Assembly: GCA_037833965.1 (NCBI GenBank)
Contig: AP031355.1
Location: 28,049,501-28,113,500, forward strand
DNA length: 64,000 nucleotides
Source: Marchantia polymorpha subsp. ruderalis
Taxonomy: Eukaryota > Streptophyta > Marchantiopsida > Marchantiales > Marchantiaceae
Reading direction: 5' to 3'
Part shown: positions 12,230-25,580 of the stretch, one piece after another
How the letters are laid out: every line of letters starts with the position of its first letter
Numbering within the stretch: position 1 is the first letter of the stretch
Made by a program: the position numbers and the translations under genes
Notes under the pieces: model-generated
The model's input: the letters and a program-made list of their open reading frames with translations, nothing else
The model's database searches: none
Told to the model about the DNA's origin: nothing

Positions 12230-15200
12230 AAATTCAACAATGGAGAATTTGATGTTTATAAAAATTCCATAGCATGCATTGCAACGCTTTTTGTCCTGTG
12301 AGCTGCATTGTACATGTGAAAAGCGGTCGGTCAATAGCACTTGCAATTCCTCCAAGTCCTTAATCTACTGAGCAAAGAAGCGCATTACACTATCTAGAAT
12401 ATCACCGGAGATCAAATATTTGGGACCAAATATTTGGGATCAAATATTTGGGCAACAAATCAGTGCTTCCATGTGACCAAGAATCTAAATTAAACTGAAT
12501 AGACGTTCAAGCTCCATCAGATGATTTGGGTAAAAAACAAAATCGAGGTTGTTAGACAAAGTTCACTTGCTTCAAACATAAGGACGATTAAGAATTCTTC
12601 ATGTCGGGCTAAGTCCAGTAAGCTGTCAATCGGTCTACATCAGGTAAATTCCTCAATCATGGCCTTCAGCTGTACCCATAAACAGGAATCTATCAGGAAT
12701 CTTTCTCACCACTACCACCTTAGGAGTGCTTGATGCGCGAATTGTCTTTTGTTAGGTGCACTTGTTAGGTGCACTGAGGATCTGGGAATGCGTCGCCTAA
12801 TAAGGGCTTCCAGATCCTGCTTCTCGGCGAAAGATTAAGATCTGCAACTCTATACGTGCTGAAGATTAATTATGAATCGGTTTGGCAAAAACTTTCGATC
12901 TAGCAACTCTCTGACTATAGAAGGAGAGATTTACAGAGTTCTTTTGGGAACCTGCCAGTTACCAAGCCTCAAATAACGTTGACACTCCAAATATGCAGTG
13001 AAAAATATGTATATATCAGTAGGCTTAGAGTGACATGTAATATATGTTCAGCTCATTCTATCATTTAAATCCCTTCCCTGATTGAACCCTTGGGAAATTA
13101 CCCTCATCACGTTCGGCAGGAAGAGATGGAATATCTTACTTTCGGAGAAAGTTGCCTGTAGAGGTTCCTAGAAGTCTCAAGATCAACACAGTATTGCTAA
13201 ATATCTCTCGAATTATATCGAAGGTTAGTATGAGTGACGTGTCTCCTGCCTTAGATGGCGAGGTGACAATCAAGGCGTTTCGGGAATCCTCGTGCACTGT
13301 TTCTAAAACATTATCACCATGTCTCAACCCTATGGCTGAAAAGCAACACCAATCTCTTCACTTCTTGTGGAATCAGCTGGGCCACCCACATGCTGGATCA
13401 CTGGACCGCCCACACATTCAGCGAAGAGAACGAATAATTGAAACTTCTATATGCTATGTTATCCACCACATCCTGAACCAATTCCTGCAGAGGATAGCTC
13501 CGCTTACCACATATGGTCCGAGTCAAGCAGCAGGGAGCATAAGTTGTAAGTCCCATCCTTTTGTAAGAAATAGACCATGTGATCCAATCTCCATGAAGGA
13601 GTACGAATCCAATTTCCCAGTTGTCTAAGTGACACAGTCCTTATGACGGGCTTCTATCTCACATCATGCGTATTCATGCGTTAGATCGTTGGACAACTGT
13701 TTTTTGAAAGGATGATATACGATTGCGCGACACATATGTCATTTGTATATGATAAATTCATCATCCCTTGGACCATCTTCAAGAAGCGTGGAGGAGTAAA
13801 TTCTAAGTAAGTAAATTCTTTTATACCGATACAGCTCATGATTTCCCTTTGTTTTAGCACAGTATTTGTTGTCCAAGCGAATAGTACAAGGTCCGGATTT
13901 AGTAAGGCTATTTCCACGGACCTAAACGCGTTTGGACATGGCGAACCGTAGAATCTCTGTGAGTTTCACTGAAACGGGGTAGATTTACCATGAGAAGACC
14001 AACCTCAGGTTAACGCAGGCCAAATTGGGACTGAAAGAGATGAAAGAATTCTACCAAGTCATTACTCAGATTTACATATAGTAGTTTTAACACAGGTGGG
14101 AAGTGGAATCTCTCATTCTGACCGACAAGAAACCAGAATGCCACTTTTACGGGCCTGGAGTGATCGTCTATTTTGATCTAGATACTGTCGATAGATATTA
14201 TATATATATGGATCCATTAACACAGACCATGTATTAGATTTCGAGTTCGTCATGATCTTGCTTCTGACCAGAACCAGCCACCACGGCTCCCTTTCAAATT
14301 GTCCTTACTGATAAACAATGCGGCAGTTGCGGCTTACGAGCTCGGACTTGAAACATACAAAGGATCGACCGTCATCGCAAAACCTGCTGGCTCGCCATTT
14401 TCTTACAAACAATGGGCTCAAATTTCTGGACTTTCACCTCTCTCTGTGTCTATCGCTTTTTCAAAAATTAATCCTCTGCTTCTTTCGCTGAGCTCTGTTT
14501 TGCTGGATTTGCCTATTCTTGGTGCTTTTCTAACTGTACTATCTATCCAATATACTTGGCCAAGTACTTTGCATGAGCTCTAACCAGAAGAGGAATATGC
14601 AACGTGTCAGAGCTATATTCTGATCTTATCTATGGCCCGAGGTTTGAGTGCATCTCAGCATATATATACATACACGTACGATCAGTCTCTCTGTATATTC
14701 CTCCCCCAGATGCCTTGTCTGAGAGCGACCATTGCACCCGTTTTTCGCCCGATGCTCGCACGTTTCTGCTTAATCATCAGAGAAAGTAACAGTAAAGTCG
14801 AAATGAGCTACTTCAAGACAATACAAACTACAAAAGCGAAAGGAACCTGAAACTACGGCAGACTCCATGTCCTCATCCTCTAGAGTAATAGTTACTTCAG
14901 GGAAAAAGGCCGTACATACTAAGGATGAGTACAGTATTCACACATACATCATAATTGAGAGAACAGCTGAAACGAGCTCTCTGATTATATCGATGTACAA
15001 GGACTACATGTGCTGACTACGTGTTAGAGAATAGTGTGAACAACGCGGATCGTGAACTGGACGCTATTGAAACTGTGAAGCACTGCAGTAAAAAGAATTT
15101 TCACTTTTCTATGGCAATGATTACGAGAGAGAAAGCTACTAGTCATGAGTGGACAGAATCTGAAGTCCAAGAAAAGCGCAGCGTCGTCCATGAGAAATAT

Positions 15201-16080
15201 AAAAGGGAAAATAAAAAAAAAAGCGCATGCAGAAGGTGCACAAAGAGCACAAAGGAGGACGAGAAGTATACACAAGACAAGGAATAAACAAAGAGGGCCA
15301 GTATAGCTGATCCGCTCAAATGTTTTTTATACAGTTTTGTTCCAGTTAGTCAGTAAGATATGCAAAATGACATCGTGGTGATTCCCACTGCTGTTACAAG
15401 CTGCATTCTCTGCAGCTGTCATAGTTTGCACCTCAAGATTCGTCCCTCGCCATTGGTCGTTCCTTTTCTCTGGGACTAGATTATATACTATATCCGATTC
15501 AAGTGCTGAAGCTAAGCTTGCGCTTGAAAACGGTGGCAGAAATCTTGATATCTAAGCGGGTTCTTTGACGTTTTAATGTAAAGAAATAATTCTGGTCAAA
15601 AACCAGCAGATGGAGTGCACAGATCTGGCACTGTGGATATCTGCTGAGAAGACCGCGAAATCTCTACACAATTTTGAAATCTCAGTAAGTTTCTGGGTAA
15701 ACACTGAAGCTATTATACAATACACTTACGTATGTACAAGTCAGAATGTAAGGGATGAATGAATAACTAGTTTCGCTTCTAAGCGCTTGTAGTTTGGATT
15801 TGGACTATAAATGTGTTGTCTGCAGTCTGCTGCTGGGAACCTTGCTAAGACCTGAAAGAGCAAATACATGGACATCGAAAGTACCCCATCGAGGACTGAA
15901 GAACAATCGAAATCCTACAGGTGATGTGATTTGCACAGACTGGGCACTGGAATTTCAAGTGCAGTCAAGAGCAGTATGTGAAAATCACAAACTGTGCCGA
16001 TATTTGTGAATGGGCTGAGTTGAGCTGAGCTCAGCTGCTTAGCCTAGAAGCCTTCTACAATATCGAAGAGTCTACCAGTA
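12230..16080. other. Intergenic, no supported gene
   Basis: ORFs in this stretch are short and match nothing I know. A small triplet of CAAATATTTGGG-like units occurs at about 12,414-12,452. The ORF at 13,152-13,628 (158 codons) and those at 14.3-15.3 kb lack domain signals and clear splice partners. I see no RNA gene. Confidence 0.45.
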
Positions 16081-16082
16081 CT

Positions 16083-16847
16083 TCAGAAGCACATGGTTGA
16101 ACTCATCATTTGCTTGAACTCGGTGATGTCGATCTCGCCATTACCGTCGGCATCCACACTGCGAATCATTTTCTCGCAGTTCTTCAGGCTCTTCCCTTCC
16201 GGCATTCCGAGATCCAGCAGGACGGTCTGAAGCTCTTGAGCTGTAATGAATCCGTCGGCATTTTTATCGAACACCTGAAAAGCTTCAAGCAACGTCTCCT
16301 CCTCGTCCTCCGTCTGTTGCTCGACCAGAGACATGTACAGCGAGAAGAACTCGTCGAAGTCGACGCTGCCATCGCCATTGTGATCGACGCTCGCCAGCAT
16401 AGACGCCGCCTCTTCCTCGGACATGTGAAATCCCAACCGGCCCATGAACTGACGCAGATCCTTGGCGCAGATTCGATCGTCGGTGTTCTCATCGAACCTC
16501 TGGAACACCCTTCTCATCTCTTCGGGATCAGATTTTACCGACTCCAGGCTCACCGCCGCCTTGTCGCAAAACTCATGTGCAGCCGAGTACTCCTTGCAAG
16601 CCGAGGAAACCGACCGCCTTGAGCAATTCCAATCATCTTTCGTCAACCCTTCAACCACGTCGCACTTCACAGCCGACGACTGCTCCTCCTCGGCTTTCAC
16701 GGAACCCCCACAGCCAGCCTCCTCCCCCTTAGCAGTAGACGACGACTTGCTGCTACCGCTCCGTTTGCTGCTGACACATTTATGCAGCTTGAAAAACCAC
16801 GCGCTATCGAAGAATGAAAGAGTCCCACTCGATTGAACTGCTGCCAT
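16083..16847 (-). CDS. Calmodulin-like protein with four EF-hands (CML)
   Basis: This is a single-exon gene of 254 residues. The N-terminal ~105 residues are Ser/Glu/Lys-rich with no EF-hand and begin with a short hydrophobic-aromatic stretch (residues 10-20). Four EF-hand loops follow. EF1, residues 119-130 (DENTDDRICAKD), is degenerate at loop position 6 and has Asp rather than Glu at position 12. EF2, 155-166 (DHNGDGSVDFDE), EF3, 194-205 (DKNADGFITAQE), and EF4, 232-243 (DADGNGEIDITE), are canonical. The arrangement is that of plant calmodulin-like proteins, which sense cytosolic calcium and bind target proteins. The end, TMCF, carries a cysteine but is not a clear prenylation box. The first ATG of the frame, at 16,847, is the most upstream start that keeps the frame open. 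Confidence 0.92.
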   Translation of the reverse strand: MAAVQSSGTLSFFDSAWFFKLHKCVSSKRSGSSKSSSTAKGEEAGCGGSVKAEEEQSSAVKCDVVEGLTKDDWNCSRRSVSSACKEYSAAHEFCDKAAVSLESVKSDPEEMRRVFQRFDENTDDRICAKDLRQFMGRLGFHMSEEEAASMLASVDHNGDGSVDFDEFFSLYMSLVEQQTEDEEETLLEAFQVFDKNADGFITAQELQTVLLDLGMPEGKSLKNCEKMIRSVDADGNGEIDITEFKQMMSSTMCF

Positions 16848-17096
16848 TCTTCTCGACAGAAATTAAGAACTTCAAAACCGCCTCCAGACAAGCTACCACA
16901 CCAATCCACGCGAGCCTGTCCACGTTCAATTTGTAAATCTCTCTCTTCTACAAGAGTCCGAAGTCCACGATCTACGCAGACCAACAGAAACTCTTTGATA
17001 CCAAACAACACTGCAGATATCTAATAACAACACGTCGACCTTACTTTATAATGAAGAGAACGGACAGAGATAAGAGAAACAAAGAGATGAAAGGAA

Positions 17097-17138
17097 GGAG
17101 AGAGAGAGAGAGAGAGAGAAAGAAAGAAAGAGAAAGAA
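17097..17138. repeat. GA/GAAA microsatellite upstream of the CML gene
   Basis: A run of about nine GA dinucleotides is followed by GAAA units. Read in the direction of the CML gene it is a CT-rich tract about 250 bases before the start codon. Such pyrimidine patches are common in plant promoters and leaders. Confidence 0.7.
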
Positions 17139-17159
17139 TGAGGATGAGAGGATGCGAAG

Positions 17160-17880
17160 AAATCCAGACATAGGACTTGCACTGGCAGTGTGGACAAGTC
17201 GATCTTATACGGGCAGAATCTGATTTGCTCACGCGTTCCTGGTCTCGGAGCCCGATTCAGGAAATATCAGATCTGCCAGACTGCGCAGCACAATACAGCA
17301 AAGGACAGCGCAGCTCAACTCGGCCGGGTCGATCCAGTAAACCGCCAGTCCGAACGGACCAGATCGGACATACCGGGAGTCGGACTGTTTTACCCTTTTA
17401 CCCTTTTACCTTTTCACCTACGCGGTCAGACCGAGCGGTCCAAACCCGATGGGAGACGAAGTCGGCGTAAGTCGGTTCCCGGGGCGCTTTGGGAGGTCGG
17501 AGCCCCTGTCGTCTTGTCTCACCGGAAGTCGTCGGTTTCGCCTCCTCGTTCGCCCGCCAGTCGGTTGAAGTGTGGGTGAACGAGGTTATCGAGCCACCGG
17601 CGCGGTTCGGCGCGACTGTCAAGGAAAACCAGGTGCAACCGAAAGTTGGCCGCTAAACACCCACGCAGTTGGGGACACGTGGTCATTGTGGAGGCTCGGG
17701 TGTTGAACACGTACTGCGAGCACCGGTCGCGTGGAAGGAACAGTGGACCTGCTGACTTGTACCAGCACGCAACGCCGGGTGGAGCTACGTGGCTTGGTGC
17801 TGGTTCTGGTGGATCGACCTGTGACGGTTCAATTTAGCGTAACCTCCTGAAGCACAGGTCGTGAGGCCGACACTTGGGAC
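17160..17880. other. GC-rich block of unknown nature
   Basis: The block is markedly GC-rich, with many CGGTC, CCGG and CGAACG motifs and a small tandem of TTTTACCC (17,388-17,410). Overlapping short ORFs occur on both strands and none is convincing. It ends abruptly at about 17,885 where AT-rich DNA begins. It may be the upstream region of the CML gene or a piece of a mobile element. Confidence 0.35.
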
Positions 17881-17884
17881 TTGT

Positions 17885-20800
17885 ATGAATTCTTCGGTTT
17901 AATTAAGACAGGTTATATTTACAAGATTGATGTAAAGAACATATCGGAGTACGGTGCACATTGTTTTCTCCTTATCGATTGAACTGGTCCACCTTCTTCT
18001 GATGAGTCATTCACGTTGTAAAAGTGAAAAGAGCGAGTAATATGGCAGAAAGTCTTACATTGACGAAACCAAGTCGGTTGTATGGGTCTAGCCCAGTAGC
18101 ATCGCAGTGGGCAAAATGTATAGTGCACCTAAAATTTCTTGATTATGAAAAAAACTGTACATCTGATTTGTGAAATATAAAAAATCGCATTAACTGATTG
18201 CATAGTAATGTTCACACATGGTCTGAAAGAGCACGCAGAATATGATATTATAAATATTTCTCTCAAATTATATTGACACTTTGTCTGAACCAGAGTCAAA
18301 CTTTAATGCCAATGGAAGTACCAAGTGTATATCAACCAATTATCCATTATTACATAGTTGTAAAGATATCACTAGCACTCATGAACAAAATTTTCAAAGT
18401 ATGTGTGTCATAATAACTAAATTGATGATTAAGTTATTATCATTAATGCAGATAGTTCTACCGTATATTATTAATAAAAAACAATTTAGATCATCTTATC
18501 AGATTGCAGGTGTTGTATAGGTGTTTGATATAATAACTAACAATCCCATTATTTTTGTAAATAATTTTGCTTTATCATTTTCCGGTTACCATTTTATTTT
18601 ATTGTACATTTATTTCAAAGTATTGTTATAAGTAATAGAGAAAATTTTATTTTGAAACATGAATCAAGAAATGGATTTTTAATTTAGTGTCTTGGTTGAA
18701 TTTAATCAGTCAGACTTTGTTAGGTGAAGCTAATAATATGTCTAGTATGAACATTCTCTGCAATGTAAATTAAAGTTTTCATTATGAATATATGTATAAT
18801 TATTGAAAAGAAAGTCATATTTATTTCTTTAACGAAGCTTCGTTGAAATATTGCAGATGTTTGTTGAGACGATTCTGTTCAAAATGTTTCTTATTGTGAT
18901 GATTAATTTTAACTGGTTTTTTGAATATATTTCTCATCACAAAAATATTCAAAGACTAGCTTTGGATACTAATGTACTTCTATTCATTGAATTTCTTGAT
19001 GAAGTATCTTTGCTTGTATATGAATCTGGATCTTTCTAGTCATGATAGACATATACATTACAAATGTTTGTTATAAATGAAACTATTGATTTTATTATGA
19101 AACTAAAAAATCTATAATTGATTAAAATAAAATTATCTATTTTAAAAAATACATTGAAATAAAGAATCACTCATAAAAAACCAGAGGGATTTGAATTCAA
19201 AATCATTGTCCTTTTTACTATGTAACATTACAATGAAACGCCACTATAAAAAAATGAAACACCACTAAAAAAATCATCTTTTTAAAATTAAAAAAAAGGA
19301 TTAATGTTCTATTTTATTATTTATTATTTATTATTATAATTATAATAAATATTTTCATAAGTTAAAAAAATATCGATGTATAAATATATACATTTCAATC
19401 GACTGCATTTACTCTTAGTTAGGATTATTATGAAAAATAAATGATTTTCCATACATTGTCAGTTATTTTCATAACATATTGAGTCTGATTTATTTATTTG
19501 AATTTTTTACAAGATTGAGCAATCCACATAATTTTTGAATTCTAAAATTTCATTCTGACGAATGATATCAGATAAATAAAATAAACCTCATGATACAAGA
19601 ACTTCACCTGGATTTTATTATTCTTTCAAAAATAATTATAAATGATTTTCTCAAGTTTTTCACGACATTTTTGGTGAAAAATAATACTTCAATTTAATCT
19701 TTTAGAGTTTTAGAACCAAAATTATCTTTGGTATCATAAAAAATTCATTTATAGATTTAATATTTCTTTACAATATTTTAGATATATTCTTATATCATTT
19801 GGTTTGAAAAAGAAATCACTGATTTGATTTGATATTTATATGTATTTCTGTTCATCTAGTCCATAAATGTAACAGAAATTATTTTGATCCTTTTAACTCA
19901 CTGAAATGTAAATTTTTGAAGGTTAGATGTAAAGCAAGTTTTTTACTTCTAAGGGAGCACAATTTGGGAAGACAAGTCACTATTAAGCAAAAGTTGTTTT
20001 GTCGTGGCAAATATGAATACCCAACAGTATGGATAAACAGATAAATAACTGTTATTAAAAAACATATTTCATTTCAATAAATCTAGTTAAATTATATGGA
20101 AAGATATTTCATCTAAAATTATATAATTAATTGTGATTATATATTTTGGAATATATATTTATAAAAAAATTTCACTGGAAGAGCACAATAGTATTCACAA
20201 GTTTTTTTTTTCAGATATTTTAAAAAAAAACTAAGGTTTGTTCTAAAACTTCTGTTTCCAATGTTTCAAAAAAATACAATATCTTGTGTTATGTATGATA
20301 ACAAATTCAGATTAGATAAAGTGTATATGAACTATCATATTGTTTGTCGATGATTTGGTTTAGATCATTTGAAAAGAAATACTTTAATAGGACGACTATT
20401 GATACCAAATGTAAAATTTAATTTTACGATTGGAAGCATCAATATTATCTCTAAATATTTTTGTCTATATTACTTGATATTTTATTTATGATAATTTTCT
20501 TTTCTGAGAGTCTAAGACGCCACTACCTGTAAACTCTTCTATGATAACTAAGTTAATTACACATAGTCTAGTAATGAAGACAAACAAGTTATAATTGAAA
20601 TGAATGATTACTCACTTTTATTCAAATTATTGATTGTAAAATGTATTCTTGATGATATAACAAATTTTGAATATGCATCATATGCAAATCTGATGCATAT
20701 ATAAAAATTTCTGTTGTCATCATTTTGATTCATCATTTAATTATAAACATATTATTTTACGTGTGGCATACAAATATCCTGTTTTTTAAAATACATGATA

Positions 20801-22440
20801 TCTATTATTCAATATCAATATTTTACTTTATTTATGTTTTTTTGGTTCTTTATATGATCCAATTATCGTAGTGAAAAGTTAGTAAAATTTTTTAAGTGAA
20901 TGTTGATTTTTAGAAGAAGAATTTTAAGGAAAATTCAACATATGAAAAAAAGATATTAATATATATTACAAGAAATTAAAAGAAAAAATAATAGATTGAT
21001 AATTTAAAGAGTAGTTTTATTGATTATATTTCAAAGAAAATATATATCTTTGGAAAAAGAAAATATCATTTTATTACGTGTAATCAGATAAGAATACTAA
21101 AGGTGATCAAGAAAATATTTACTGAAACCTTCAAAGAGGCAAAAGTAAAATTTAGAATATATTAGTTATCTATTTGCAATTATTTAAGTTATGAGTTAGA
21201 ACAAAAAAAACCAGGTATCAATTTGATAACCAATTCACGTTTTTTTTTTCAATCATAATTAAAAAATTTCATTGTTGTAACTTCTCATCAATATTAACAT
21301 TGAGTTTAATATGATTTCATTACATTGAAATTCAGATATTTTTAAAAAATGGCTAAAATTGTTAATTTTTCCATACAAGAATCACAAAGTTTTGTCAATC
21401 TGAATCATCTAATAGTCAATTACTTCTCACATGTGATATGAATTTGCTTAAGTATTCGTTATTCTAATATAACCTCTTATAATTTTAAATTCAGTCCATG
21501 TATTCAATTCTTGTGGATCCGATGATTTTGATAATTTTTGATTATAATCCAAATGTCAATATTTTACTAAATTCTTTGATGATTATCAATTTTTAATAAT
21601 GTAATATTTTTTCATTTTTTGGGTTATTTTGTTACATTTCTAATTTCAGAACTAAATTGCAGTATTTTCATGCAATAAAACCGAGAATTACAAATGACTC
21701 GACTGTCTCAATAGGAAACAAGGCAAACTAGAGAAGGTCAAAACGAGACTGAAATAAATCAGGGTTTACTCAGGGGCAGGACTCCATTGCGAAACACGCG
21801 AGTGTCTTTACTATGTATGTGGTATGTATGTATATTGCTACATGGTATGTCAAAAGCGATGTAGAATCACCTTGGAGTATTTAACCTTCGTTCAGGCAAC
21901 CACCCTTGGTACATACCCGGAGTTAATCTTAACGTATGTTAAGACTGGAATTTACGCTGGAATTGACAATTATAATCATATTGCGGAAAAATCTAGATAT
22001 AATAAAAGATTTTGATTGTACTATATCATATTAAATTAATAGTAAAGTTATTTATATAATGATTTCACATTTAAACTAGTTAAAAAAAAATTCAGTTTGA
22101 TATATTCATAACACTGAATGTGAAATATAATGATGTGTATATTTTTTTTATTCAATAATAAAATTTTCAATAAATCATAAATCATAAGTTTAATTTGTCA
22201 AAATTTTGCAGTTGTTCATGTTGTTTTACAAGTTTTTGAATTATAGGTCATCATAGATATATTTAATGTCATTTTGATGTTCTTAGTGCTAAAAAAATAA
22301 TTGATTTTTGTTTAACAATGGATTTTTTTTTTACCACAATTAGTAGATACTTTTTTAAGTATCATAAATAAAAAGTTGATTAAAATTTGATGGTCTATGA
22401 ACGGTCTATATACTTTGATTTTATCAAAATCTAATGATGA
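17885..22440. other. AT-rich desert without supported genes
   Basis: Composition drops sharply to AT-rich with long A and T runs, and no ORF exceeds about 80 codons. A less AT-rich patch at about 21,690-21,970 stands out but contains no recognisable gene. I see no periodic repeat until the array that begins near 22,440. Old, mutated mobile-element DNA is a reasonable guess, unproven. Confidence 0.5.
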
Positions 22441-25007
22441 ATTTCTCAAAACACAAATATCTTAACCAAGTAGACCAAAAGGGCATATTTGGAAGGAGAT
22501 GAGATGAGATGAGATCATTGTTAGTAATCATAGTAAATTTTTAAGAGTACAGTAGAATCATTTGGTTTCTTCATAATTGAATTTCAGAAATTGAAGAGAT
22601 ATGGACGGTCTGAATATTTTGATTTTATCAAATTGTAGTGAAATGAGTGAAATACAAAGATTTTAGCCAACTAGATCACAACGACACATGTGAAATGATC
22701 TGGAATGAAATGAGACTACCATCATTATTAGTAATCAATTACAAAAGAATCATTTGGTCTCTTCATTTTTTACTTCCAAAAAATGAAGAGATATGAACGT
22801 TCTGAACACTTAGATTTATCAACATGTAATTATGAACTTCTTTTTGATTTTTGAAGCATGATGTAAGTGCAAAAGCTTGAACGAGTATGTTAAATAAGAA
22901 AGAAAACATTGCAAAAATTTATCACAATTTTGACAAGACATTGATTTTATCAAAATCTTGTTAAAGTTTTGCAATGATTTATTTTGTTGTCGGCAATGGA
23001 ATCTCGTTATCCGAAAGATTTGGATGAAACACAAATATCTTAACCAACTAGCCTACAACAGCACATGTGAAATGAGGTGAGACATCTTGATATTGTTAGA
23101 AATCAGTAACAAAAGCTAGAATCATTTGGTCTCTTCATTTTTTACTTTCAGAAATTGAAAAAATATAGACCGTCTGAAGGCTTTGATTTTATCAAGATCC
23201 GATTATGAATTTCTCTAGTGAAAAACAAATATCCCAATCAACTAGACCACATAGACACATGTGAAATGAAATAAGACATCTCACTATTTTTAGGTATTGA
23301 TTAAAAATTAAGAATCATTTAAGCTCTTCATTGTTGACTTTCAAAAATTGAAGAGATATGGATGTTATGAAGACTTTGATTTTATCAACATCTAATCATG
23401 AATTTGTCTCGATGAAGCAGAAATCACTTAACCAAATAAACCACAACGGCACATGTTAAATGAAACAAAATGAAATAAAATATCTCATGATTGTTAACAA
23501 TCGATTACAACAAAAAGAATCATTTGATTCTTTCATTGTAGACTTTCAGAAATTAAAGTGATATGGACGGTCTAAAGATTTTGATATTATCAATATCTTA
23601 TTATAAATTTTTTTTGTGTGAAACACAATTATCTTAACCAACTTGATCACAACAACACATTTCAAGTAAAATGAGACATTTGATCATTGTAAGGAAAGGG
23701 TAAGAAAAGTTAGAATCATTTGATTTTTAAATTTGGTTAAATTTAAATTTTTTATAAATATGGATGGTATGAAGAGTTTGATTTTGTCAAAATATAATTA
23801 TGTAATTCTTTGAGATGAAACATAAATATCTCAATCAACTAGACCACAACGGCACATGTAAAATGAAATGAAGTGAGATAACTCATTTTTTTTAGAAATT
23901 GATTACAAAGGTTGGAATCGTTTGGTCTCTTCATTGTTGACTTTCAAAAGTTGAAGAGATATGGACGCTATGAAGAATTTGTATTTATTATGATCTCATT
24001 ATGAAATTTTTACTTGATGAAACATGTATATCTTAACCAACTAGATCACAACGGCACATGTGAAATGAAATGAAATGAAACATCTCATGATTGTTAGACA
24101 TCGATCACAAAAAGTAAAATCATCATGGTTTCGTCATTGTCAACTTTCAAAAGTTGATGAGATATGAAAGTACTAAATACTTTGATTTAACCAAGATCCA
24201 ATCATGAATTTCTCTCGGATGAAACACAAATATTTTAATCAACTAGACCACAACATCACATCTGAAAGTAAATGAAATAAAGTAAAACTTTGCACCATTG
24301 TTGGAAATATGTTACAAAAGGTAAAATCATTTGGTTTCTTCATTGTCAACTTCCAAAAAATTGAGGGGATATGTAAGGTGTGAAGACTTTGGTTTTATTA
24401 AATCTAATTATGAACTTCTCTTGGATGAAAGACAAATATTTTAACCAGCTAAACCACAACAGTACATGTGCAATGAAATCAAATAAAATGAAACTTCTCA
24501 CCATTGTAAAGAATCAGTTACAAAAGGTAGAATCATTTGGTTTCTTCATTGTCAACTTCCAAAAAATTGAGGGGATATGTAAGGTGTGCAGACTTTGGTT
24601 TTATTAATATCTACTTATGAACTTCTCTTGGATGAAAGACTTATATTTTAATCAGCTAAACCACAACAGTATATGTGCAATGAAATCAAATAAAATGAAA
24701 CTTCTCACCATTGTAAGGAATCAGTTACAAAAGTTAGAATCATTTGGTCTCTCTGTTGTTGACTTTCAAAAACTGAAGAGATATGTACGGTGTGAAGATT
24801 TTGATTTTATGAATATCTAATTATGAACTTCTCTTGAATGAAAAACTAATATCTTGTGGTCTACTTGGTTACTAATTGATTACAAAAGTTGAAATCATTT
24901 GGTATCTTTATTTTCAACTTTCAAAAATTGAAGGAATATGAACGATGGAAAAACTTTTATTTTATGAAGATCTAATAATGAACTTCTTTTGGATGAAACA
25001 AGATATG
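22440..25007 (-). repeat. Tandem array of tRNA-Glu-derived ~200 bp repeats, left part
   Basis: A conserved core recurs with the same (minus) orientation. Read on the minus strand it is GGTCTAGTTGGTTAAGATAT followed by a TTC-anticodon-like loop, GTTTCATCCGAGAG. Complements of the A-box-like core occur at about 22,466, 22,667, 23,044, 23,238, 23,432, 23,638, 23,835, 24,037, 24,239, 24,445 and 24,652. Spacing is 194-207 bp, except one 377 bp long-form unit. Between heads lies a shared body containing AGAATCATTTGGTCTCTTCA and GAGATATGGACGGTCTGAAG (plus strand). The heads match plant tRNA-Glu in the D arm and anticodon arm; most lack the T-arm half. The array is cut by element Y at 25,008. Confidence 0.8.
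22986..23063 (-). repeat. Full-length tRNA-Glu-like head of a long-form repeat
   Basis: Minus-strand reading gives the D arm, an anticodon arm with TTC in the loop, and then a T-arm-like half ending near the tRNA 3' end. This unit is preceded (plus strand, 22,830-22,985) by a body shared with the units at 32.9-33.1 kb, including CATTGCAAAAATTTATCAC and TTGTTAAAGTTTTGCAATG. The pattern is that of a SINE: a tRNA head and a tRNA-unrelated body. Confidence 0.6.
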
Positions 25008-25580
25008 TGTAATAACCCACCAAAGGCTAAAACTGCAGTATAGCAGCAAAAAGGTCGAACCCACAAGGACAGAGGCAACACACAGAGTACAAAATGTCAC
25101 GTTTAACAGACTATTGAAGAGTTTGAATTCTCAGGCAACTGTCATTCCCAGAAATACTGCAAGTGCTCAACTCGGAGGTCACTCGGAGGACGCACAGTGC
25201 AGCGTAGTTCACTCAACACACACCTGTAACTATAGAAACACAACTCAGAGGTCGGTTAGGACCTCCACTTAAGATTTCAGGGGGAAAGTTTCTCACAAGT
25301 ACATTCAGAGGCTCTGCAGGTAGTGACTCCCAACTCGGTTTTTACCACCCTTCCACTAGTTTCTGCTAGCGCAGGGCACCCGGGTTGGACTTCCTACTTC
25401 GAATGCAGTATCTTCGTCAAACCGAAGTCACTCACACGCGGTGAACAATACACTCAACTCACAAAATGCGCAGAGAACACAGGTCCGAACTTAGAGATTC
25501 AACTGAGAAAAGATCCACTAGCACACCATAACAGTCTATTGAAGAGTTTGAATTCTCAGGCACTAGTTATTCCTAGAAAT
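25008..25580 (-). other. 3' non-coding end of element Y
   Basis: This region is homologous, in opposite orientation, to the last ~530 bases of element X (about 30,640-31,169). A ~50 bp segment containing TTGAAGAGTTTGAATTCTCA occurs twice, near 25,112 and 25,534, but once in X, so Y has an internal duplication. Compared with X, Y has lost the coiled-coil half of its ORF between here and about 25,600. Confidence 0.65.

Noticed and set aside
13152..13628. 158-codon plus-strand ORF as a gene
   Set aside because: No domain, no start context, no splice partner, ordinary intergenic composition.
16110..16622. 170-codon plus-strand ORF
   Set aside because: Antisense shadow of the CML EF-hand region.
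24380..24820. Two similar ORFs (75 and 67 codons)
   Set aside because: Similarity comes from adjacent units of the tRNA-derived array, not from a protein family.
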